A stretch of DNA of 5,949 nucleotides from Planctomycetota bacterium (GCA_030637065.1 DAOVVQ010000242.1:1-5949); one strand, 5' to 3'; counted from the stretch's first letter, positions 1 to 5,811 are shown. Translations and numbers: made by a program. The notes: generated from the sequence alone by a model not told the origin.

Positions 1-972
1 AAGACCCTGAAGGATTTCCGCGGCCAGATCGCGATGCCGCACGGGATACTGCTGGTCACCGGTCCGACCGGCTCCGGAAAGAGTACGACGTTGTATTCGG
101 CGCTTAGTGAGATGGAGAGCGACGAGTTGAATGTTTCGACTGTGGAAGATCCGGTGGAATACAATCTGGAATTCTGTAATCAGGTTCAGGTCATCGAGAG
201 GATCGGTTTGACGTTTGCGGCCTCTCTGAGGAGGCTGCTGCGACAGGATCCTGACATAATAATGATAGGCGAGATTCGGGACAATGAAACGGCACGAATA
301 TCGGTTCAGGCGGCTTTGACCGGCCACCTGGTTCTTTCGACGCTTCACACCAACGATGCCCCGAGCAGTATTTCGCGGCTCGTAAATATCGGTATCGAGC
401 CATATCTGATAGCGGCATCTCTAAACGGCATCCTTGCCCAGCGGCTTGTTCGCCGGATATGCACGCATTGCAAAGAGCCTCATAAGATCAGCGGCAATAT
501 GCGAAAGCACGTTGAGGCGGCTGGGATAGATATCAAGAATGTCGTTCACGGGGCCGGCTGTGATGAGTGTCGCGGGACTGGTTACGCGGGAAGGGCTGGA
601 ATTTTCGAACTGATGATAATTGACGACGTATTCAGGGATATTATCAACAAGGACTCTTCGGTTAATAGTATGCGGCTGGCATTCAGGGAGAGCAAACAGC
701 CGAGTCTCTTCGACGACGGCATGGAAAAGGTGCAGCAGGGCCTTACCACTGTCGAGGAGGTTTTGCGTGTTACGCAGGTCTACGGTCAGACCGAGGACGA
801 GGCTTTTGTCGAAAATCTGGGTGAAGACAGAAAAGGCAAAAGCGGTTCTGGAATGACGAAAGACAAAAAGGCGGCCAAGGCCGCAAAGAAGAGTCAACCG
901 GTGATGGTCACTGAAGAATTGCTGCACGACGTGGATGACATCGACCCTGCGGCGACTGATACGGAGAAATGA
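1..972 (+). CDS. Type IV pilus / type II secretion assembly ATPase, PilB/GspE family (5' partial)
   Basis: This is the C-terminal 323 residues of a hexameric cytoplasmic ATPase that powers pilin or pseudopilin extension from the inner membrane. The frame is open from base 1, so the true start lies upstream; the first ATG (34) falls just before the Walker A motif and is not a start. Visible motifs, numbered from the window edge: Walker A GPTGSGKST (21-29), Asp-box region EDPVEY, Walker B DPDIIMIGEIRD with catalytic-type Glu91, His-box GHLVLSTLHTND (108-119), and a zinc-type tetracysteine made of C154/C157 and C187/C190. The tetracysteine supports GspE/PilB/MshE rather than PilT. The family core ends near residue 260 (EEVLRVTQVYG). 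A charged, Lys/Ala-rich tail of about 61 residues follows, which is unusual. It is the first visible gene of the pilus operon, 69 bp before the PilT-like gene. The sequence alone does not separate PilB from GspE or MshE; the PilT neighbour favours a pilus. Confidence 0.95.
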   Translation, partial: KTLKDFRGQIAMPHGILLVTGPTGSGKSTTLYSALSEMESDELNVSTVEDPVEYNLEFCNQVQVIERIGLTFAASLRRLLRQDPDIIMIGEIRDNETARISVQAALTGHLVLSTLHTNDAPSSISRLVNIGIEPYLIAASLNGILAQRLVRRICTHCKEPHKISGNMRKHVEAAGIDIKNVVHGAGCDECRGTGYAGRAGIFELMIIDDVFRDIINKDSSVNSMRLAFRESKQPSLFDDGMEKVQQGLTTVEEVLRVTQVYGQTEDEAFVENLGEDRKGKSGSGMTKDKKAAKAAKKSQPVMVTEELLHDVDDIDPAATDTEK

Positions 973-1041
973 GCGGTTTCTGAGAGGCCGTATGGATAAG
1001 AGTGGAAACGGGATTTTGTTTAACCATGACAGGATAGCGGT

Positions 1042-2136
1042 ATGATTGAATATAAAATAATGTTAGCCAAGGCGATCGAGTCCGAGGCTTCGGACGTTCA
1101 CATCAACATAGGCATGCCACCGGTAATGCGTATCAATACGGAACTGGTGGTCATGGATCTGCCGATAGTGGACGACGAGATCGCCAAGAAGCTGGTGGAA
1201 GACATGATCGGCGAGAAGAAGTTCACGCGTTTCGAGCAGGAACGCGACATTGACTTTTCGACCTGGATAGAAGACGGCAGCCGATTTCGTGTCAACGCTC
1301 ACTATCAGCGGGATTCGATAGCGATCTCGTTTCGGGTCATCGCCAGTCAGATTCCCGTGATCGACGATTTGCATCTGCCTGATATCGTCGCCGAGTTGAC
1401 CGACCTGCCCCGCGGGCTTGTCGTTGTTACGGGCCACACGGGTTCCGGCAAGAGTACGACACTTGCCGCGATGATAGGTGTGATCAATGAGAAGTTCAAG
1501 AAGCGTGTAATTACGCTGGAAGACCCGGTCGAGTATGCCTTTGAGAATGTCAACTGCATGATAGAACAGCGGGAGATCGGTTCGGACTGCCTTGATTTTG
1601 CTTCCGGGCTCAGGCACGTTTTGCGTCAGGACCCCGACATTATCCTCGTCGGTGAAATGCGCGATCTGGAAACGACCAGTTCGACGATCACCGCAGCGGA
1701 GACGGGACATCTGGTACTTTCGACGCTGCATACGGTTAATGCCTCCCAGACGGTCGAGCGTATAATCGACATTTATCCCGCCAATCAGCAGAATCAGATT
1801 CGTGCGATGCTGTCTAATACCCTTCAGGCGGTGATATCGCAGACGCTGTTTAAGCGTATAGATCAGCCCGGCATGGTGCCCTGCACGGAGATACTGCTTT
1901 GCACGTCCGCCGTCCGGAACTGCATCCGCGAAAACAGGGTTTACGAGATACCCAACGTTATCGAGACGTCCCGCCGGATGGGGATGCAGAGTATGGACCA
2001 CAGTATTGCCGATATGTGTCTCAAGGGTTATATCGATCGCGACGAGGCGATCCTGCGGTCGACGAATCCCAGCAAACTTGACAAACTGCTATCTCCCGCT
2101 GGCAAGGTTCAGGTGGCGATAAACGGTTCCAATTAG
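1042..2136 (+). CDS. pilT: Type IV pilus retraction ATPase, PilT family
   Basis: A complete protein of 364 residues, close to the usual PilT length of about 345-370. PilT hexamers depolymerise pili at the inner-membrane base and drive twitching motility and DNA uptake. The N-terminal PAS-like domain is visible (ASDVHI near residue 17, RFRVNAHYQRD near 90). The RecA-like domain follows: Walker A GHTGSGKST (131-139, His at 132 where Pro is usual), Walker B DPDIILVGEMRD with Glu205, and His-box GHLVLSTLHTVN (222-233). GEMRDLET and the late AVRNCIRE element (290-297), matching the PilT signature AIRNLIRE, identify PilT rather than PilB. The PilB tetracysteine is absent. The ATG has a modest AGGA about 7 bases upstream. 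It lies between the assembly ATPase and the platform gene, with 27 bp to the latter, so extension and retraction motors are probably co-transcribed. PilT paralogues such as PilU cannot be fully excluded. Confidence 0.95.
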   Translation: MIEYKIMLAKAIESEASDVHINIGMPPVMRINTELVVMDLPIVDDEIAKKLVEDMIGEKKFTRFEQERDIDFSTWIEDGSRFRVNAHYQRDSIAISFRVIASQIPVIDDLHLPDIVAELTDLPRGLVVVTGHTGSGKSTTLAAMIGVINEKFKKRVITLEDPVEYAFENVNCMIEQREIGSDCLDFASGLRHVLRQDPDIILVGEMRDLETTSSTITAAETGHLVLSTLHTVNASQTVERIIDIYPANQQNQIRAMLSNTLQAVISQTLFKRIDQPGMVPCTEILLCTSAVRNCIRENRVYEIPNVIETSRRMGMQSMDHSIADMCLKGYIDRDEAILRSTNPSKLDKLLSPAGKVQVAINGSN

Positions 2137-2163
2137 ACCCGGTTACAGATTAAGGACAGAACA

Positions 2164-3354
2164 ATGTCGAGAAACGAACAGCCTTCCGGTGGTATGGGAA
2201 ATACATCGGTAAAAAGCGGCCTGGCAGAGAGACATGCGGCGGCGCAGGTAGGTGTCATCGAGGGTGAAGAAAACACCTTTATGCAAAGGGTGATGAATTT
2301 CAGCATCGAGGCGGGGCCCAAGCACAAGGATATTCTGAACTTTACAAATCAGCTTGCCGTGATGATCCGTGCGGGCATCAGTCTTCAGGAAGCGTTGGAT
2401 TCGATAGCCGGTCAGATCGAGAAGAAGAAGTTCAGGGAGATCATCTTCGACCTGAAGGAAAGGATCGAAGGCGGTCAGAGTCTGTCGCAGGCGCTGAACG
2501 AGCATTCCGATGTTTTCAGTAATCTGTATATCAATATGATCGCGGCAGCCGAGATTTCCGGTGCGTTGAGTTCGATGCTCCAGCAGTTGGCCAGCTATCT
2601 CGACCAGGAGGCCGACACCCGGTCCCAGGTGATAGGCGCGATGGTTTATCCTATCATTATCGCAGTTATGGCTGTAGTTACCACTTTGTTTCTGCTTATG
2701 TTTGTTCTGCCCCGTTTCCTGCTGGTTTTTGCGGGCAAGGAGCAGTATCTGCCTCTTCCCACGAAGATAATCATGGCGGCGAGCGGAGGTCTTCGGAACT
2801 ACTGGTTCATCATTCTTCCCGGGGTTTGCGGTGTTATAGGCGGTTTCATATATTTCATCAATACCAAAGCCGGTGGAGTCTGGTGGGATGGGGTAAAGCT
2901 GAAGATCCCTCTCTTAAGGACGCTGTGCAAGAGTCTTTATATTACCCGAAGTTTGCATACTATGGGAGTCTTGACCAGTGCCGGAGTTCCTATCCTCGAT
3001 ACGCTCGCGATTACCGCGCAGATATCGGGCAACGCTCTCTATGAAAGGATGTGGCGTAAAGTACATGAGGCCGTTCGCGAGGGTAAGAAGATCGCCACCA
3101 GCATAAACGAGCCTGCGCTGATGCCCGCCAGTGTGGTTCAGATGATCGGAAGCGGCGAGGAATCCGGGACGCTCAGTGAAGTTTTAAGCGACGTTTCGGA
3201 GTTTTACGGCAGGGAACTAAAGACCGTGATCAAAATGGTCACATCTATGATCGAGCCTATTATGATCGTGGTGATGGGAATGTTGGTCGGCTTTATTGCG
3301 ATGAGCGTGATATTGCCCATATTCAAGATGTCCAGTCTTGTGACGCAGCATTAG
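2164..3354 (+). CDS. Inner-membrane platform protein, PilC/GspF family
   Basis: A 396-residue polytopic inner-membrane protein, matching the roughly 400-residue PilC/GspF family. It couples the cytoplasmic ATPases to pilin insertion and removal. Two T2SSF repeats are visible. The first starts near residue 59 (FTNQLAVMIRAGISLQEALD) and the second near 265 (LHTMGVLTSAGVPILDTL). Each contains the conserved AAxxSG or GSGEESG turn (AAAEISGAL near 126; GSGEESGTLSEVL near 330). Likely membrane segments are 160-183, 213-232 and 363-385, the last with the typical EPIMI...LPIF ending. The first ~58 residues are polar and lack the usual PilC opening (a short beta domain of the type FxYxAxDxxG), so the ATPase-facing N-terminus is divergent. 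The start is supported by AAGGA 7 bases upstream. It is the third gene of the operon, with 40 bp before the first prepilin. PilC versus GspF/MshG naming is unresolved; family assignment is secure. Confidence 0.95.
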   Translation: MSRNEQPSGGMGNTSVKSGLAERHAAAQVGVIEGEENTFMQRVMNFSIEAGPKHKDILNFTNQLAVMIRAGISLQEALDSIAGQIEKKKFREIIFDLKERIEGGQSLSQALNEHSDVFSNLYINMIAAAEISGALSSMLQQLASYLDQEADTRSQVIGAMVYPIIIAVMAVVTTLFLLMFVLPRFLLVFAGKEQYLPLPTKIIMAASGGLRNYWFIILPGVCGVIGGFIYFINTKAGGVWWDGVKLKIPLLRTLCKSLYITRSLHTMGVLTSAGVPILDTLAITAQISGNALYERMWRKVHEAVREGKKIATSINEPALMPASVVQMIGSGEESGTLSEVLSDVSEFYGRELKTVIKMVTSMIEPIMIVVMGMLVGFIAMSVILPIFKMSSLVTQH

Positions 3355-3355
3355 C

Positions 3356-3394
3356 AGGAGACTGAATCAGAAGACTGAATCAGGAGACCGAATC
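3356..3394 (+). repeat. Three tandem 13-bp repeats carrying Shine-Dalgarno motifs
   Basis: Three head-to-tail 13-bp copies fill almost the whole gap between the platform gene and the first prepilin gene: AGGAGACTGAATC (3356-3368), AGAAGACTGAATC (3369-3381) and AGGAGACCGAATC (3382-3394). Copies differ at one or two positions. The last copy abuts the ATG at 3395, which puts its AGGAG 8 bases from the start, a good ribosome-binding spacing. Copies one and two place further AGGAG/AGAAG motifs 21 and 34 bases upstream. Thirteen is not a multiple of three and the stretch lies outside both reading frames, so it is not a coding repeat. It probably arose by slipped duplication of the ribosome-binding site. 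Confidence 0.85.
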
Positions 3395-3907
3395 ATGAAG
3401 ATTTATCGCAGGAACGATCGGTTCGGGGCAAAGGGCGGCTTTACGCTCTTAGAGGCGCTTTTGGCCGTGGTTCTCATCGGCGTTTCGCTTACCGCGATCG
3501 TCGCGGCGATGGGGGCTTATACTCAGGTTACCGGTGCGGGCCTGAACCTGTCGACGGCGGAGTTTTTGATCGAAGAGATACGGGAGCTTAGCGCTGCTTT
3601 ACCCGCGATCGATCCTGATACGGGGATAGCGACGTTCGGCGTTGAGACCGGAGAGGGCAGTGTTGCCGATTACGACGATCTGGATGACTTTGACGGGCAG
3701 ACTTTTTCGCCTCCCGTTGACGTTAGCGGTACAGCTCTTACGGCGTTTTCCGCATTCAGCCAGCAGGTTGTCGTCGAGAACGTGAGCGCCTCCGATTTTG
3801 AAAATGTCGTATCCGATCACAGCAGCGATTTTGTGCGGGTGACGGTCAGCATATTGCTTAACGGAAACCAGGTGAGTTCCGCCAGTTGGATACGTGCCCG
3901 GCTTTGA
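3395..3907 (+). CDS. Prepilin with class III signal peptide, MshD/GspI-like minor pilin
   Basis: A 170-residue protein with a classical type IV prepilin leader: a basic stretch, then KGG|FTLLEALLAVVLIG, with cleavage expected between Gly15 and Phe16 and the conserved Glu at mature position +5 (Glu20). The hydrophobic helix (about 16-40) would anchor it in the inner membrane and pack it into a pilus or pseudopilus. The body contains the acidic motif DYDDLDDFDG (92-101) followed by SPPVD. From memory this resembles the DDxDDYxG motif of MSHA pseudopilin MshD, a GspI/PilV-type minor pilin; this is a motif impression, not an alignment. The C-terminus reads as beta strands (FVRVTVSILLNG...SASWIRARL). 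The start directly follows the triple repeat that supplies AGGAG. It ends 20 bp before the next prepilin gene, suggesting a co-translated pair of minor pilins. It needs a prepilin peptidase encoded elsewhere. Confidence 0.88.
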   Translation: MKIYRRNDRFGAKGGFTLLEALLAVVLIGVSLTAIVAAMGAYTQVTGAGLNLSTAEFLIEEIRELSAALPAIDPDTGIATFGVETGEGSVADYDDLDDFDGQTFSPPVDVSGTALTAFSAFSQQVVVENVSASDFENVVSDHSSDFVRVTVSILLNGNQVSSASWIRARL

Positions 3908-3927
3908 GGTCTCGAAAGGGGATAATA

Positions 3928-4446
3928 ATGGTCAGCAGAAAAATGCAATCCAGATTCGGTTTCACCCTTGCAGAGGTCATGTTGTCGCTGATCATAATGG
4001 GCGTAATGCTCGCAGCGGCGGCTGTGGCGATCCACGCGGCGGCGATCAATTTCACGGTCAACGAGGACCTCACCCGGGCGATGAATACGGCCCGCCAGAG
4101 TCTTTTGCGGATCACGACCGATCTGCGTACCGCCCAGGCCGTTGCCGTTATCGGCGCCGAAGCGGACGACGACGCTGACAACTCCCGCTGCAGTATGATA
4201 ACCAGCGGCGGCGACGATGTGACGTACAGGTATGACAGCGGCAGCAGTACGCTCTATCTGGTGGAAAATTCGACGAGCACCGAGTATGTGCTTTGCGAGA
4301 ATGTAGCCGCGATCACCTTCGATCGTGCAGTGGTGCCCGGCGATCCCTCGTCAATCAGGAATGTCCAGATCTCGATAACCGTTACGATCAATGACATTTC
4401 GCAGACGGTTGCCACAGCGGCGGTTATACGGAGAAATCTGCCCTAA
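3928..4446 (+). CDS. Prepilin with class III signal peptide, GspJ/PilW/MshO-like minor pilin
   Basis: A 172-residue prepilin-type protein. The leader is RFG|FTLAEVMLSLIIMGV, with cleavage expected between Gly11 and Phe12 and the +5 Glu at residue 16. The hydrophobic helix covers about 12-40, followed by an amphipathic stretch (MNTARQSLLRITTDLRTA, 52-69) that is typical of GspJ/PilW-type minor pilins. Two cysteines (C88, C123) sit 35 residues apart in the globular part and could form a disulfide in the periplasm; that is inference. I chose ATG 3928 because AAGGGG lies 6 bases upstream. An in-frame TTG at 3886 would overlap the preceding gene and add residues before an already complete leader. 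It is the last gene of the operon, with a hairpin terminator just after the stop. Sequence outside the leader is diverged, so the GspJ label is moderate; the prepilin assignment is firm. Confidence 0.87.
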   Translation: MVSRKMQSRFGFTLAEVMLSLIIMGVMLAAAAVAIHAAAINFTVNEDLTRAMNTARQSLLRITTDLRTAQAVAVIGAEADDDADNSRCSMITSGGDDVTYRYDSGSSTLYLVENSTSTEYVLCENVAAITFDRAVVPGDPSSIRNVQISITVTINDISQTVATAAVIRRNLP

Positions 4447-4461
4447 GAAACCGCGTGGGCC

Positions 4462-4495
4462 TTGGGCCACCCTGCCGACAGCGGCCCCCTTTTTT
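4462..4495 (+). terminator. Rho-independent terminator of the pilus operon
   Basis: Sixteen bases after the last prepilin stop, GGGCC (4464-4468) can pair with GGCCC (4483-4487). A nested CTG/CAG pairing extends the stem around a CCGA loop, and two more C and then six T (4490-4495) follow. The hairpin plus T run in this position fits intrinsic termination of rightward transcription. The stem has a small internal bulge, so strength is uncertain. Confidence 0.65.
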
Positions 4496-4513
4496 AGCAA
4501 TCCCGCTTGAATA

Positions 4514-4531
4514 GTATGCTGGTCTGCATAC
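4514..4531. repeat. Perfect 6-bp inverted repeat between convergent genes
   Basis: GTATGC (4514-4519) and GCATAC (4526-4531) form a perfect 6-bp stem with a 6-base loop. It lies between the pilus-operon terminator and the gmhA stop. No T tract follows on either strand, so it is not a textbook terminator. It could shield the 3' end of the leftward gmhA transcript or be part of a dispersed intergenic repeat. Confidence 0.45.
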
Positions 4532-4618
4532 GCCCATCGGTTTGCTGCGCAAACGCGCTGCCACCCAAATTCAGTAGCCAGTCTCGGTGGCCGTTTTTGC
4601 CGCAATCCTTCATTGTTG

Positions 4619-5188
4619 TCAGGGGAACATTTTCTGTTCGACGAGTTGGCATATAGTGTGGTATGCGAGTTGGTGTATTTCCTGGGCTGCGGCGGTGTTT
4701 GGTGCGTCGATATTCAGGCAGACATCGGATATATCCTGCAATTTTGTCGCCGGTTTTCCTGTAAATGCCAGGACTTTGGCTCCTTTTTCTTTTGCCAGCT
4801 TTGCCGCTGAGAGTATATTCGGGGAAGTTCCGCTTGTCGAAAATGCCCATAGGACGTCTCCGGTTTTTACGAGGGCCTGGACCTGCCGGGTGAAGATATC
4901 CTCGAAGGTGCAATCGTTTCCGATGCAGGTGATCACCGATGTATCGGTAGTGAGTGCCACGGCTGGCAGTGCAGCGCGGTCCTTTTTGAACCTTCCGATG
5001 AACTCGCCGGCTATGTGCTGGGCGTCTGCGGCTGAGCCGCCGTTTCCGCACAGGTAGACGGTTCCGCCCGCCTTCAGCGACGATATGACCATCTCAGCGG
5101 CGGCAACTACCGCCTCGACGCCGCTTTGGCGGAACTCATCGAGAAGTTTTGTATGCGTTTCGATCGCCTCAAGCACTATTTTTTTCAT
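4619..5188 (-). CDS. gmhA: Sedoheptulose-7-phosphate isomerase (phosphoheptose isomerase)
   Basis: A complete 189-residue SIS-domain protein, the expected GmhA size (E. coli 192). GmhA converts sedoheptulose 7-phosphate to D-glycero-D-manno-heptose 7-phosphate in the cytoplasm, the first step to ADP-heptose for LPS core or other surface glycans. Visible landmarks: CGNGGSAADAQH (47-58), TTDTS (80-84), GND (90-92), the sugar-phosphate loop STSGTSPN (117-124), and the C-terminal helix AQEIHQLAYH. By alignment from memory with E. coli GmhA, the metal/catalytic set His61, Glu65, Gln172, His180 corresponds to His58, Glu62, Gln169 and His177 here, all present. The loop has Thr121 where Asn is common; its serines are retained. 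The ATG is preceded by GGGAG at about 8 bases. It converges with the pilus operon and no other heptose gene is in the window. DiaA or other SIS proteins are less likely given the full residue set. Confidence 0.93.
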   Translation of the reverse strand: MKKIVLEAIETHTKLLDEFRQSGVEAVVAAAEMVISSLKAGGTVYLCGNGGSAADAQHIAGEFIGRFKKDRAALPAVALTTDTSVITCIGNDCTFEDIFTRQVQALVKTGDVLWAFSTSGTSPNILSAAKLAKEKGAKVLAFTGKPATKLQDISDVCLNIDAPNTAAAQEIHQLAYHTICQLVEQKMFP

Positions 5189-5200
5189 AATCGCTACTCC

Positions 5201-5243
5201 CGGGATAATACTGGATGTTAATGCTGCTGCCCGTCGGGATAAT
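5201..5243. repeat. 9-bp direct repeat in the gmhA leader
   Basis: CGGGATAAT occurs at 5201-5209 and again at 5235-5243, 34 bp apart. Both copies lie between the candidate -10 box and the gmhA start, so they would be in the 5' leader (as ATTATCCCG on the coding strand). The copy nearer the gene overlaps the region just upstream of the ribosome-binding site. It could be a regulator site or coincidence. Confidence 0.35.
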
Positions 5244-5278
5244 GGTATCGCCGAAGCCGGGAAGATGCAACAGATTTA

Positions 5279-5284
5279 ATTATA
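5279..5284 (-). promoter_or_regulatory. Candidate -10 box for gmhA
   Basis: Read leftward, this is a perfect TATAAT about 90 bases upstream of the gmhA start. No good TTGACA-like -35 element appears 16-18 bases further upstream (the sequence there reads GCACGA). A TG dinucleotide sits one base further away than an ideal extended -10. It is the best leftward promoter candidate in this gap but is not proven. Confidence 0.35.
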
Positions 5285-5365
5285 CGCATTGGGCTTTATT
5301 CTCGTGCCTGATCCAGATAGCATTGCATATCGAGATTTTATATAACCCCGTTCGGGAATCCAGAT

Positions 5366-5387
5366 AAAACAACGCCGCGCAGCGTCA
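5366..5387 (-). terminator. Weak leftward terminator-like hairpin
   Basis: Read leftward, ACGC and GCGT (5382-5385 with 5372-5375) can pair across a short GC-rich loop, possibly extended by a G-T pair. TTGTTTTA follows. It lies downstream of the truncated beta-helix gene and could end its transcript before gmhA. The stem is only 4-5 bp, so this is tentative. Confidence 0.25.
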
Positions 5388-5529
5388 AACCCAACCCAAC
5401 ACCCCTCATCTCCGCCGATCCCGACCACCCGAAGGTCGTCGTGGCGCTCGCCGCTGGGCCTGGACCACACGAATTGTATCCGAACCATAAATGCACAGCC
5501 CGGTTTCAAGTTCACCGGCAACATAAAGC

Positions 5530-5811
5530 TTAGCCGTACTCCGCCTGGCAATTGATGGTGCATTTTTCGGCACCGCTCTTGCTGCAAACAATAATAGCCT
5601 TCCCCAAAAAATCAATGTCGCGATTGCCTTGCCCGGTATAAACCCCATCGGAAATCATGACGGTATCTCCGTCATTCGCCGCATTAATTGCTGCCTGTAT
5701 CGTTGTGAAACCCCCCGTTCCGTCTTGATTAACAGTGATTATCGCCTGGGCCTGGGTTACGGCTGCTGGTATGAGCAGGGCAGCGATCAGTAACAGTGTG
5801 GTTCTTTTCAT
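5530..5811 (-). CDS. Truncated secreted right-handed beta-helix protein (probable gene remnant)
   Basis: A 93-residue open frame with a strong start: AAAGGAG about 5 bases before the ATG. It has a clear Sec signal peptide (basic MKRTT, hydrophobic core LLLIAALLIPAAV, probable cleavage after AQA at about 23). The mature part reads VNQDGTGGFTTIQAAINAANDGDTV (about 27-51), then SDGVYTGQGNRDIDF and GKAIIVCS. This is the standard N-terminal opening of pectate-lyase-like parallel beta-helix proteins, in which TIQAAINAA...GDTV...GVY forms the N-cap and first coil. Such proteins usually continue for several hundred residues with repeated coils. Here TAA follows directly after NCQAEYG, only about two coils in, and no frame downstream resumes the pattern. 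The protein is therefore probably a pseudogene product, or a short secreted product that would not fold as a full helix. Substrate is unknown; relatives are often exported or surface proteins in planctomycetes (inference). Confidence 0.7.
   Translation of the reverse strand: MKRTTLLLIAALLIPAAVTQAQAIITVNQDGTGGFTTIQAAINAANDGDTVMISDGVYTGQGNRDIDFLGKAIIVCSKSGAEKCTINCQAEYG

Larger units (their letters stand above)
5189..5529. other. 341-bp gap without a convincing gene
   Basis: The stretch lies between the gmhA start and the stop codon of the beta-helix gene remnant. The part next to gmhA (5189-5290) is its leader, with a ribosome-binding site, a 9-bp direct repeat and a TATAAT. The middle (5291-5400) contains a weak leftward terminator-like hairpin and two copies of the short word ATCCAGAT (from 5309 and 5358). 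The rest (5400-5529) is GC-richer and has leftward open frames (5276-5587, 5406-5648) whose translations are Arg-rich and show no family motif. None of the three leftward frames resumes the beta-helix pattern after the stop at 5530, so the distal part of that gene is absent rather than frameshifted. Confidence 0.6.

Noticed and set aside
34..36. ATG 34 as the start of the first ATPase
   Set aside because: The frame is open to the window edge and the ATG falls just before Walker A, in the middle of the known fold.
421..927. A 168-codon leftward open frame opposite the assembly ATPase
   Set aside because: It lies wholly within the ATPase coding region and shows no recognisable domain or ribosome-binding site.
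1063..2001. A 312-codon leftward open frame opposite the PilT gene
   Set aside because: Its translation is Arg/His-rich with no family motif, while the opposite strand encodes a complete PilT with all motifs. It is an antisense shadow.
3886..3927. TTG start extending the second prepilin by 14 residues
   Set aside because: It would overlap the end of the previous gene and precede a complete leader; ATG 3928 has AAGGGG at good spacing.
4494..5051. A 185-codon leftward frame overlapping gmhA
   Set aside because: It is the alternate frame of gmhA, very rich in Arg and Pro; the gmhA frame carries the full isomerase motif set.
4587..5057. A 156-codon rightward frame opposite gmhA
   Set aside because: Antisense to a well-supported gene, with no domain pattern.
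5276..5648. Leftward frames 5276-5587 and 5406-5648 as genes or as a frameshifted continuation of the beta-helix protein
   Set aside because: They overlap the start of the beta-helix frame, and the parts beyond its stop lack coil patterns, a ribosome-binding site or any family motif.
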